A DNA stretch of 64,000 nucleotides from Nerophis ophidion (lineage: Eukaryota > Chordata > Actinopteri > Syngnathiformes > Syngnathidae): contig NC_084615.1 in NCBI RefSeq assembly GCF_033978795.1, positions 24,604,479-24,668,478 on the forward strand, in the 5' to 3' direction. The notes below the pieces were generated by a model. The model had not been told where the DNA came from. It did no database searches and saw only the letters and a program-made list of their open reading frames with translations. Within the stretch, counting starts at the first letter, position 1, and each line of letters starts with the position of its first letter. Below, in pieces: positions 31,108 through 41,539 of this stretch. The position numbers were made by a program, and so were the translations under genes.

Positions 31108-31264
31108 ATGTCATCCGCAGCAGCAGGGACAAGTTGAGCTCCTTCCCTTGAGCTCTTTGAGCCAAGATGTTGCAGAGAGCCTGAAGGTCCAGCAGACAAA
31201 GGGACATTTCCTTCAAAAGCCGTCCCACTTGTGACATCTCCACATGGGACAGCTCATTATCCAC
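31108..31264 (-). CDS. cep85l: cep85l exon, C-terminal domain
   Basis: This encodes VGRLLKEMSLCLLDLQALCN followed by ILAQRAQGKELNLSLLL, one of the best-conserved parts of CEP85L. It runs from CCGCAG|GTG to ACAT|GTAGGT, 157 bases, ending in phase 1. Confidence 0.9.
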
Positions 31265-31534
31265 CTGCGGCTTCTCGTGGATGACGGACAAAAAAAACCC
31301 CACATGTCAAGATTCCAATTTCCCTGAACATGTTCAGTATCATTTGAGTAATAAAATAGTGATAGATGGATGGATTTTAAGTACAATTTCACACTTGTTT
31401 TTACCTGAAGAGCTGCTAAAAAAAAGTTGATGAACATTTGACAATCGGATTCATATAAAACCAAAACCAGTGCAGAATGTGAGTCAAGAAGTAAGAGACT
31501 GAGACATGAAATAGAACAATTTTTAAATTGATAC

Positions 31535-31633
31535 CTGTGACAAGGCCAAAGATTCAATCGACGGACTTTCTTGGTTCTCCGAAGAACACAAGAGAGAAGG
31601 TCTTCTTCCCTTGCGTAGTCTTGCACTGACGGC
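31535..31633 (-). CDS. cep85l: cep85l exon, Ser-rich hinge
   Basis: The exon is phase 0 at both ends. The frame that joins both neighbours reads AVSARLRKGRRPSLLCSSEN and then ESPSIESLALSQ. A longer frame across this region (MQDYAREED...) does not fit the exon phases and is a shadow. Family conservation is weak here, so the call rests on splice sites, phase and position. Confidence 0.7.
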
Positions 31634-31735
31634 CTAACAGAGCAAACATTTCAATAAGAAGGTTTGTTTCTTTCATTTTAATAAAGGAAGACAGACCTGA
31701 GTCACAAAAATGACAGACAGGGAAACACTGAACTC

Positions 31736-32843
31736 AAACGCCTACTGAAATGAGATTTTCTTATTTAAACGGGGATAGCAGGTCCATTCTATGTGTCATA
31801 CTTGATTATTTCACGATATTGCCATATTTTTGCTGAAAGGATTTAGTAGAGAACATCGACGATAAAGTTCGCAACTTTTGGTCGCTAACAGAAAAGCCTT
31901 GCCTTTACCGGAAGTATGTGCGCGTGATGTCACGAGTTGCAGGGCTCCACACATATTCACATTGTTTATAATGGGAGCCACCAGCAGTAAGAGCAATTCG
32001 GACCGAGAAAGCGAAAGTTTTATCCCTTTAATTTGAGCGAGGATGAAAGATTTGTGAATTAGGATAGTAATAGTGAAAGACCAGGAAAAAAAAAAAAAAG
32101 CGACGGCTCCGGGCGGCGGCAGTGTGAGCGTTTCATATGTAATTTGACACATTTACTCGGATTATTCTGGAAGATCCCTTATCTGCTTATTGTTTTAATA
32201 GTGTTTTAGTGAGATTTTAAAGATTGTAAAGACATACCTCGAGGTCGATTGGCTGCGGTGAACGCGCAGTGTCTCAGAGAGAAGCCGAGGAGCCAAGCTC
32301 ACAGTTGCCTTTTTTGACAGCTGCTGCAGGACGACGAATAATCCACTGATGTCTCCGGTAAGATATATATCACAATTTCCCCATCCAAAAACATGCTGGT
32401 TGACGTAGAGAAAACATGTTCGCTTGACCACTCTGCTTCACAACAAACAGAGAAACACCGGCTGTGTCTCGGTGCTAAAGACAGCTGCAATCCACTGCTT
32501 TCCACCAACAGCATTATTCTTTATAGTCTCCATTATTAAATGAACAAATTCCAAAAGATTCAGCAACACAGATGTCCAAAATACTGTGTAATTATGCGAT
32601 TAAGGCAGACGACTTTTAGCCGCTAGTGGTGCAGCGCTAATATTTCCAAACAGTCCGTGACGTCATGCGCACGCGTCATCATGCCACGATGTTTTCAACA
32701 AGAAACTTGCGGGAAATTTAAAATTGCAATTTAGTAAACTAAAAAGGCTATATTGGCATGTGTTGCAATGTTAATATTTCATCATTGATATATAAACTAT
32801 CAGACTGCGTGGTCGGTAGTAGTGGGTTTCAGTAGGCCTTTAA
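31736..32843. mobile_element. Kolobok-like non-autonomous DNA element
   Basis: The ends AAACGCCTACTGAAA and TTTCAGTAGGCCTTT are inverted repeats. TTAA at the right and TCAA at the left fit a degraded TTAA target duplication. It is about 1.1 kb with no transposase. I remember very similar sequence as a widespread fish repeat. It lies within the 6.5-kb cep85l intron. Confidence 0.7.
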
Positions 32844-33077
32844 CATCAGGGGACGATACTGGTCTCGATATCAACGTCTGGTATTATCAGACCCCAACCT
32901 TAAAGCCTCATAACAGTTTAGAAGGAAATTTGATCATTCAAAGTGAGGGTTTGATGGTTGATGGCGGACGCAAAATTTGTTCGCTATTTACCATCGCCAT
33001 CAGTTAAGTATCTGTCTTTGATGATCTAAAGAGAAGTTTGATTGGTGATGGGGAAGAGCAGTTTTCGCAGCCAGGTT

Positions 33078-33421
33078 AATAATAATAATAATGGATTAGA
33101 TTTTAAATCGTGTTTTTCAATTATTAGAAACTCAAAGTGCTCACAGAGAAGTGGTAACCCATCATTCATTCAAGTAAGCTACATTTGTAGCCACAGTTGG
33201 CCTGGGGTATACTGACGGAAGCGAGGCTGCCAGTTTGCGCCTACGGCCCCTCCGACCACCACCTATCATTCATTCACCAGTGTGAGCGGCACACGGGGCA
33301 AGGGTGACGTGTCCTGCCCAAGGACACAACGGCAGCTATTTGGATGTCAAAAGGCGGAGAGCGAACCTGCAACCCTCAGGTTTCTGGCACGGCCGCTCTA
33401 TCCACTACGCCATACCGCCCC
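33078..33421 (-). mobile_element. tRNA-derived SINE
   Basis: On the - strand it starts GGGGCGGTATGGCGTAGTGG with a tRNA-like head and ends in (ATT)n. It is the same family as 8813-9136. Confidence 0.85.
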
Positions 33422-33470
33422 AAAGTTTAGGTTGTACCCACTATACATAGGTAGCAACAGGTAGTTGACT

Positions 33471-34283
33471 AGAGATGTCCGATAATATCTGACTGCCGAT
33501 TTTATATACCTCTAAAAGTCGGATATTATTGATATCGGTTTCAAAAACAAAAATGTATGACTTTTTAAAACTCCGTTGTACGGACTGTACACGGATGTAG
33601 GGAGAAGTACAGAGAGCGCCAATAAATCCTGAAGGCACTGCCTTTGTGTGCCGGCCCGATCACATGATATCTACGGCTTTTCACACATACAAGTGAATGC
33701 CACGCATACTTGGTCAACAGCCATACAGGTCACACTGAGGGTGGCCGTATAAACAACTTTAACATTGTTACAAATATGTGCCACACTGTGAACCCACACC
33801 AAACAAGAATGATAAAAACATTTCGGGAGAACATCCGCACCGTAACACAACAGAACAAATACCCAGAACCCTTTGCAGCACTAACTCTTCCAGGATGCTA
33901 CAATATACACTCCCCGCTACCCTCTATGCCCCCCACACCTCAATCCCGCCTACCTCAACCTCCTCACGCTCTCGCAGGGAGAGCATGTCCCAAATTCCAA
34001 GCTGCTGTTTTGAGGCATGTTAAAAAAAATGCACTTTGTGACTTCAATAAGTACAGCAGTCCCATGTTGGCATTTTTTTCCATAACCTGAGTTGATTTAT
34101 TTTGGAAAACCTTGTTACATTGTTTAATGCATCCAGCAGGGCATCACAACAAAATTAGGCATAATAACGTGTTAATTCCACGACTGTATATATCAGTATC
34201 GGTTGATATCAGAATCTGTAATTAAGAGTTGGACAATATCAGAATATCGGATATCGGCAAAAAGCCATTATCGGACATCTTTA
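33471..34283 (-). mobile_element. TAGAGATGTCC element, reversed copy
   Basis: On the + strand it starts TAGAGATGTCCGATAATATC and ends CCATTATCGGACATCTTTA, the reverse of the copy at 46694. The shared module is at 33668-33910. Flanking octamers (TAGTTGAC, ATAGTGAC) are similar but shifted by one base. Confidence 0.82.
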
Positions 34284-34867
34284 ATAGTGACTGATCTGGC
34301 ACGTCATTGTCATGTGTACCAATTATGATCAAAATATGAATTTATGGAGCCGAGTTATGAATGTTGAAAGTTTTGTGACAAAACCATTGGATTAAAATTT
34401 GGCACATCCTCCGGCGTAGGCAAAATTCCTTCGCAATTTAACATCGCCCGTCTGTCGAGTAGCTTTTATTTTAACCGCAACTCTTTGTTCAGAGTCCCTG
34501 GGAGGAGTTTGTTAACATACAAGCTCTGTTTTACAGAAACCAAGATGACCGACCTCATGTTTGCTTTTAAATATGGGATCTGTGAGAATGAGATCATTTT
34601 AAGTCTTTTTTCTTAATCCATAGTCATGTTTAAAGCAGTGGTAATTACCCATGTAATGCGTCTTCTCGTGACGTCATTGCTTTTATCTTATATCCGCTAG
34701 TAAACTCTTTCTTTTGTCTTAATGGCCTCTTTTTGTTTGGATTTAGACCTCTTATTGCTATTGTCGCATGTTAAGGGCTGGTCTCCTGAAGCTTCCGTAA
34801 AACTTGGTATCGTGCCATTCTGTCTCTGGGCTCATTTTTTACTCAACATACAAAGGCTGCGAATCTT
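34284..34867. other. cep85l intron, no gene seen
   Basis: Unassigned intronic sequence. I searched both strands for the coiled-coil segment that mammals have between the exons at 38174 and 31633 and did not find it here. Confidence 0.4.
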
Positions 34868-35701
34868 TGGGTGTCCCACAATTCGATTCAATATCAATTA
34901 TTGGGGTCGCGGTTTGATTATATATCGATGTTTTCGATTCAACGCGATTCTCGATTCAAAAACGATATTTTTCCGATTCAAAACAATTCTGTATTTGAGT
35001 AGTAGATTTTTTTAAAAAAGCTTTTAGAATTGTAAAGGACAATGTTTTATCAAATAATTGCAATAATGTAAATTTGTTTTAACTATTAAACGAACCAAAA
35101 ATATGACTTATTTTATCTTTGTGAAAACATTGGACACAGTGTGTTGTCAAGCTTATGAGATGCGATGCAAGTGTAAGCCACTGTGACACTATTGTTCTTT
35201 TTTTTGTTTTTTTATAAATGTCTAATGATAATGAGGGATTTTTAATCACTATTATGCTGAAATATAACTAATATTGATACTGTTGTTGATAATATTAATT
35301 TTTGTTTCACTACTTTTGGTTTGTTCTGTGTCGTGTTTGTGTCTCCTCTCAATTGCTCTGTTTATTGCAGTTCTGAGAGTTTCTGGGTCAGGTTTGGTTT
35401 TGGAATTGGATTGCATTGTTATGGTATTGCTGTGTTTTGTTTTGTTGAATTGATAAGAAAATATATAAAAAAATCGATTTAAAAAAAATTGAAAATCGAT
35501 TTTGAATCGCACATTGATTGATTGATTGATTGATTGATACTTTTATTAGTAGATTGCACAGTTCAGTACATATTCCGTACAATTGACCACTAAATGGTAA
35601 CACCCGAATAAGTTTTTCAACTTGTTTAAGTCCACGTTAATCAATTCATGGTAACGTGAGAATCGCGATTCGTATTCAAATCGATTTTTTCCCACACCCC
35701 T
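34868..35701. mobile_element. hAT-like element (GGGTGT... TCGATTC termini)
   Basis: The left end GGGTGTCCCACAATTCGATT and the right end AAATCGATTTTTTCCCACACCCC form imperfect inverted repeats, both rich in ATCGATT words. It holds an inserted fragment at 35515-35643 with an (ATTG)n tract. I found no clear target duplication. Confidence 0.6.
35515..35643 (+). mobile_element. Retroposon fragment with (ATTG)n end
   Basis: Six GATT/ATTG units are followed by 'cttttattagtagattgcac' and 'gaccactaaatggtaacacc'. The simple repeat at one end suggests a LINE-related 3' tail read in reverse. It splits the right part of the hAT-like element. Confidence 0.5.
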
Positions 35702-36451
35702 ACAACATACTGTATGTCATCCAAAATAATTTGAGATTGACCAATGTGTTTTATTCCCTGAGAGGAAGTCTTGAGACTTTCACATGAGTCATTGATGTCT
35801 CCATGGATTTTTGTGGCGATACGTCCATTTGGTGGCAAAAGCTAATATTTTCACATTTCCAAGAGGGCGCTACCGAGACAATTTTAAGAATTTTGTCTTT
35901 GTGAACACCAAAATAGAAAAATTTTTGTATTTTGGTGTTGACGCACTGCGAAAATTTGGTGAGTTTTCGTGCATGTTAAGGGCTTCCAAAATGCATTGAA
36001 GCATATAAAAGAATAAAAGTGCGCAGTTACAATTGGGCTTCGGTCCTAATTAATCTACAGCAGTCAAATAAAAAAACAGATAATAACATGCATCTGAAAA
36101 TATATGACTGTATAATAATCTGTGATTTGTTTTGTTTATTTTATTTGCTGTTGTTGATTAGTTATTAGAGTAGGTATTTAAACATTTAAATAGCAGATTT
36201 TTGACATGTAAAAAATGCCAAAATTTAAGTTGTAACATAAAATGTTTTTACATTAAAACTTGTTAATTAAATAAAGACAGCATTCCTACACATAAACTCA
36301 ATTTAAACTCTCCTAACAATGCAAACACGCTTTTAGCAAATGCATAATAATAAAACTACTTGATCATTTTGCACTCACGTATACTATTCCACTTTTAGAC
36401 CAGCTGTTCAGTATTTAGTGAGTGTCCCAAGTACATTGAAATACTTTGTAA
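35702..36451. other. cep85l intron, no gene seen
   Basis: AT-rich intron. The last eight bases, CTTTGTAA, are the left target duplication of the next element. Confidence 0.45.
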
Positions 36452-38148
36452 TAGAGATGTCCGATAATGGCTTTTTTGCCGATATCGGATATTCCGATAT
36501 TGTCCAACTCTTATGTACCGATTCCGATATCAACCAATACCGATATATACAGTTGTGGAATTAACACATTATTATGCCTAATTTGGTTGTGATGCCTCGC
36601 TGGATGCATTAAACAATGTAACAAGGTTTTCCAAAAATAAATCAGCTCAAGTTATGGAAAAAATGCCAACATGGCACTACCATATTTATTATTGAAGCCA
36701 CAAAGTTCTTCCTGAGAGAGCATGAGGAGGTTGAGGCGGGGGGGTTAAGGGGGTAGCGGGGGGTGTATATTGTGGCATCCCGGAAGAGTTAGTGCTGCAA
36801 GTGGTTCTGGGTATTTGTCCTGTTGTCCAAAGAAACAACTTTGCTATTTTCAACTGGTTTTGAATGCAGAGGAAACAAAGTGTATGTAATATCAGCACTG
36901 TGTGAGAACATTTTAACAAGAAATGGGCAACACATTATGTTAGTATCTGCTTTTAAATATTTAGGATTTTTAATTGATGACCACTTGAGTTTTAAGGAGC
37001 ACATTCAGTATGTTGTAAAAAAAAACAACTTTTACTGGGATTGTATTATAGATGTTATAGTCTTGCTTTTCTTTTACTGTGAAACAGAAATTGGTGGATT
37101 TTCTTTTACTGTGAAACAGAAGTTGGTGGAAACAACCTTTCTACCTGTTATTGACTATGGAGATGTGTTGTACATGAATGTACAGCTTGTGGTGGTCTCC
37201 ACAAGCTGGATAGTGTGTACCACGGAGCACTGAGATTCATCACCAACTCCGCTCCCCTTACTCACCATTGTGTGTTATACTCAATGGTTAGTTAACTGGA
37301 CATCTTTATGTGCTCGACGCCTCAATCATTGGTATGTCTTCATCTACAAAACCATTCTGGGTATCACTCCATCTTATCTATCTAGTCTTTTAACAAAGAA
37401 ACAAGGAAGTCTAAATCTTCGCTCAATGAATGTTCTGCAATTTGTCGTCCCCAAAGCAAGAAAGCATTTAGGTTTTCAGCACTGAAGGCTTGGAATAACC
37501 TACAATCGAATCTTCAACTTCAAAGCCTTGCTTCATTGAATGAGTTTAAAGCTTCTGTGAAAGAATCGCAGTCCACCTTGTCTGTATGCACATGTGTTAT
37601 GTGAGCAAGTTTAAATGTTGTAAATTTGATGTTTTATGTGTTGTTTACTGTTTTTAATGTAACCTTGCTGCTGCCCTCTTGACCAGGTCTCTCTTGGAAA
37701 AGAGATCTTTGATCTCAATGAGATTTTTTAAAGGCAGTATTTTTGAAAAAAAAAAGAAAAAGTTGTGTTTATGTTGTGTTACGGTGCGGCTGTTCTCCCG
37801 AAATGTGTTTGTCATTCTTGTTTGGTGTGGGTTCACAGTGTGGCGCAAATTTGTAACAGTGTTGAAGTTATTTATACGGCCACCCTCAGTGTGACTTGTA
37901 TGGCTGTTGACCAAGTATGCTTTGCATTCACTTGTGTGTGTGAAAAGCCGTAGATATCACAAGACTGGGCCGGCACGCAAAGGAAGTGCCTTTAAGGCTT
38001 ATTGGCGCTCTGTACTTCTCCCTACGTCCGTGTACACAGTGGAGTTTTAAAAAGTCATACATTTTACTTTTTGAAACCAATAGCGATAATTTACGATATT
38101 TAATTTTAAAGCATAATATCGGCAGTCCGATATTATCGGAGATCTCTA
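36452..38148 (+). mobile_element. TAGAGATGTCC element split by a LINE fragment
   Basis: This starts TAGAGATGTCCGATAATGGC and ends TATTATCGGAGATCTCTA. The flanks CTTTGTAA (36444-36451) and CTTTGTGA (38149-38156) match at seven of eight bases. The shared module is split between 36765-36822 and 37755-37950 by a LINE 3' piece. It lies next to the small cep85l exon at 38174. Confidence 0.88.
36823..37752 (+). pseudogene. Non-LTR retrotransposon RT C-terminal fragment
   Basis: The frame from 36823 reads FKYLGFLIDDHLSFKEHIQY, the thumb region after a LINE reverse transcriptase. It continues, with frame changes, as VIDYGDVLYMN, then SVYHGALRFITNSAPLTHHC-like sequence, and YKTILGITPSYLSSLL. It ends in an A-rich tail near 37742. 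It is a 5'-truncated, frame-broken copy, probably of the L2/Rex-Babar type. I am unsure of the clade. Confidence 0.72.
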
Positions 38149-38173
38149 CTTTGTGATCATTTTATTAGCTTAC

Positions 38174-38224
38174 CTTTATGTGAGAGTTCAATCGAAGAAT
38201 CTGTCCTTTCTGGTGCTCGATGAG
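38174..38224 (-). CDS. cep85l: cep85l micro-exon
   Basis: Seventeen codons, LIEHQKGQILRLNSHIK, from CCACCAG|CTC to AAG|GTAAGC, in phase 0 at both ends. The I-x3-Q-x6-L-x5 pattern continues the coiled coil. Confidence 0.85.
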
Positions 38225-38280
38225 CTGGTGGGGAGCAAAGACAACCAGTTAATGACTGTAAAAGACCATATTCATGTATA

Positions 38281-40253
38281 GCGGGGCTATTCAATTCGCG
38301 ACCCGGGGGCCAAATCCTGCCCAGCAATGACACCATACCAGCCCCCAAGCATTGACATTATAACCAGAACAACGTCTCTAAACTTTTGATTTACATAACT
38401 GAGGCGTTCCTCGAGGCAATTCTTCTTTTTTTTGTAATGTCATCTATGGAACTAAGGTGTTGCTGTAGCTCGTTTACTCTAGACGCAGTCAGTAGTCATT
38501 TGTAGTGACTACTAGTGGTGTTCAAAGTTCCATTTTGGGTCCTCTGTTTTTCATCATTTGGGCTATTCAACTGGCGAGAAACTCACATTTTTACAGCAGA
38601 TTTTTAAACCAAACATGCATGTCTAATAATGCCTGTATTAATGTGTACTTGTGAGTTTTACTAATAATGCCTGTATTAATGTGTACTTGTGAGTTTTACT
38701 AAAAACTTGCTTTTGTAAGGATTGACACACAACAATTTGTTTGTTTTTTTACTCAATAAGACAGTAATATCCTTCGAATGCTGAGATAATGCGAAAAAAG
38801 CAATACAAAATGTATTCAAGCATACCTCCAAAACCATACATGCAATATGTCTAATAATGCCTGTATTAATGTATCTTTATGAGGTTTACTGAAAAAAATT
38901 TGCTTTTGTAAGGATTGCAAGCACAAAAAGTAGTATTTTACTCAATATGACAGTAATATTCTTGGAATCCAATTCTTCAAGTCCTCTCCTTTTGGCCGTT
39001 TAATGTCATTCATGTAACTAAAGTGTTGCTGTAGCTCAGGGGTGTCCAACTCAAATACAAAATTTAAAACTGAACAAATTAACCCAACAAGTTTTGCATT
39101 GAATATTGAACAAGCAAGGCTTATACAACTTTATAGTGACATCCAAAATCGAGTTTCAAATAATAATAGTTAAAAAATATCAATGGCATATCAAATAAAA
39201 TTTTAATAAAATGGAATGCCTCTTTTCTATTTTCAGCCTTCTGAGGTAAATATCAAAATAAACTTTTCCCACAGGCTAATAATACATTTGAAAATAAAAT
39301 AATAATGAATGAATCAGACATTCAAGCCTTGAAGTAGCAAGAGAAAGTGCATGAATAAAGCGTTAATTATTGCATTGTTTAATACACTGATTTGTTTTAA
39401 CACTGAATATGGAACAAGCAACGCTTATATAACTTAATAGTGCAAAATAAACTTTTAAAAAACAAATGAAAAAACACCAATGGTACATTAAATAAAATTT
39501 CAATTACAAAATGTAATGCCAATTTCTATTTGCAGCCTTCTGAGGTAAATATCAACATTAACTTTTTCCACAGGCTAAAAAATTTTAAGATAAGGTAACA
39601 ATGAATAAAGTTTGTGCTGCAAGGGGTTCTGGGTATTTGTTCTGTTGTGTTTATGTTGTGTTACGGTGTGGATGTTCTCCCGAAATGTGATTGTCATTCT
39701 TGTTTGGTGTGGGGTCACAGTGTGGCACATATTTGTAACAGTGTTAAAGTTGTTTCTACGGCCACCCTCAGTATGACATGTATGGCTGTTGATCAAGTAT
39801 GCCTTGCATTCACTTGTGTGTGTGAAAAACCACATATATTATGTGACTGGTCGGTAAACGATTTTTGTATGGAGGATAAGCAACCGTGACGACAGGTTGT
39901 AGGGGAACCTAAAGGCAGTACCTTTAAGGCACGCCCCCAATATTGTTTGACACCCATGCTGTAGCTCGTTTACAGTCAGTCGTCATCTCTAGTGACTACT
40001 AGTAGTGTTCATCAAGGTTCCATTTTAGGTCCTCTCGTTTTCCTCATTTGGGCTATTCAACTAACGATAGACTCACATTTTTGCAGCAGATTTTTAAAAA
40101 CACCAGTGCTTCTGTAAGTCTGACAAAATAAACACACCAAAATTAAATGTCTACTGTCGAGGACGCTGGTTTTCCGAAATATAGAAAAATAAGACTAATA
40201 GTGAATAACATTCTGGAAACGTGGCCCCCAAAACAATTTAGTTGAATATCCCT
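38281..40253. mobile_element. hAT-like element with internal duplication
   Basis: The ends CGGGGCTATTCAATTCGC and TAGTTGAATATCCCTGCGG are imperfect inverted repeats. The interior is duplicated: 38455-38605 is repeated at 39959-40103 (for example 'gtgactactagtggtgttca' and 'gtgactactagtagtgttca'). A 40-bp word 'taataatgcctgtattaatg' occurs three times at 38622-38887. An element at 39037-39958 is nested inside. There is no coding frame. Confidence 0.7.
39037..39958 (+). mobile_element. hAT-type element (CAGGGGTGTCC) carrying the module
   Basis: The ends CAGGGGTGTCCAACTC and TTGACACCCATG are inverted with mismatches. Perfect CTGTAGCT flanks it at 39029-39036 and 39959-39966. The left part holds a 200-bp direct duplication (39088-39290, 39395-39590; both with 'gcagccttctgaggtaaata'-like words). 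The shared module occupies 39608-39840. Confidence 0.88.
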
Positions 40254-40279
40254 GCGGTGCAACATTACACAAGCCGTAC

Positions 40280-40397
40280 CCTGCTGCTATGGTCTTGCTT
40301 CCCCAGAAGTTCTGTGTTTTCTTCCTCGAGCTGCTTCAGATCCAACATAGGCAACCTCACTCCGTCCTCCAAACACCGCTGCACCTTCTGCTGCAGA
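40280..40397 (-). CDS. cep85l: cep85l exon, coiled coil
   Basis: This encodes LQQKVQRCLEDGVRLPMLDL and then KQLEEENTELLGKQDHSSR. The CLEDGVRLPMLD motif is characteristic of the CEP85L coiled coil. The acceptor is GTGAAG|T, the base that completes the Ser codon opened by the previous exon. The donor is AGG|GTACGG. Confidence 0.9.
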
Positions 40398-40778
40398 CTT
40401 CACATGCAAACACGGTGACAAATATAAGAGCAGATGACGTGTGAGCAGAGGGATTTTGGTCTCATTAAAATACACATTTTATTTTGAAATAAGCAACTTC
40501 AGCACATATAAACCCAAAAAACCACACACTTTTAGCTTCACAATATCCTCTACTTGAGGTTAAACCTCTGCATTGTGACAGTTCATTGTTTTTAGTACTT
40601 TCAGTTCACTTTGGTCAATGTTATGAACCATGAGAGCAAATCTGTGTGTTTTAAAAAATTAGAAACCTACTGTTTGTAAATTTGCAGTGATGACATACAG
40701 ACATAATCACTAAACAAAACCAAAATAATGGCCTTAAAGGAAAATGTAGTAAAAACCTGCAGTACAGTTGAAGCGCAC
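40398..40778. other. cep85l intron, nothing recognised
   Basis: A short intron of 381 bases between two coiled-coil exons, without identifiable repeats. Confidence 0.6.
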
Positions 40779-40933
40779 CTGTGTACAGACGCAATCAGCT
40801 CCGTCTCTCTCCTGTCTTGTGTCTTAATCTTCACATCTTTGTCTTTAAACAAACCACTGCAATAGTCAAGATCCTGCTGCAAGCGAGACATGTTCTTCTC
40901 CAGATCTTCAGCTTTCTTCCGCACTTGTTCCAG
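40779..40933 (-). CDS. cep85l: cep85l exon, coiled coil
   Basis: This encodes VRKKAEDLEKNMSRLQQDLD and KDKDVKIKTQDRRETELIAS with clear heptads. It runs from GTTCAG|CTG to ACAG|GTGCGC, ending in phase 2. The intron upstream of it, 40934-56808, is 15.9 kb and full of nested transposons. Confidence 0.9.
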
Positions 40934-41539
40934 CTGAACACAAATTTCAATATAATCATAGGGGTGTCAAAGATTCGATTCGATTTTGGAGGCATGTAAT
41001 TGGACAATTAAACTCGTAGTCAAACTGTCGAACATTGAACCTGTGTGGGTTCTGTATCATCATACCTCGTCTGGAGCCCTAAGGTCAGCTGACCAACTGC
41101 TATTGGCAGTCCCTAGATCCAGGCTAAAGACCAGAGGGGACAGACCCTTTTCCATTGCCGCTCCTAAGCTCTGGAACAGCCTTCCCCTCCACATTAGGTC
41201 AGCCCAGAGCCTGAGGGTTTTCAAAACCCTTCTTAAAACGTGCCTCTTCTCGCTGGCCTTTGACCTGAGCTGAGCCTGCCCACTAAGCCACCCTTTTTCT
41301 AGTCCTACCCCCTGAACCCTTCGCTTTAGTTTTATTTTTCTATTTGTCACACTTCTTATTAATAGGATTTTTATTTAGCAAATGTTTTACTTTTTATTTG
41401 ATCCCTCTCATCATATTGCTTTTTGCAATATTTTGTTCAGCTTATTAATTGTTTATGTTCTGTTTCCAATTAATAAGCTGGACAAAATGGTGCAAAAAAA
41501 AAAAAAAAAAAAGCTTATTAATTGTTTATGTTCTGTTTG

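Noticed and set aside
31213..31626. 137-codon - strand frame MQDYAREEDLLSC...
   Set aside because: It overlaps two cep85l exons in the wrong frame and runs across the intron. Exon phases fix the other frame (AVSARLRKGRR).
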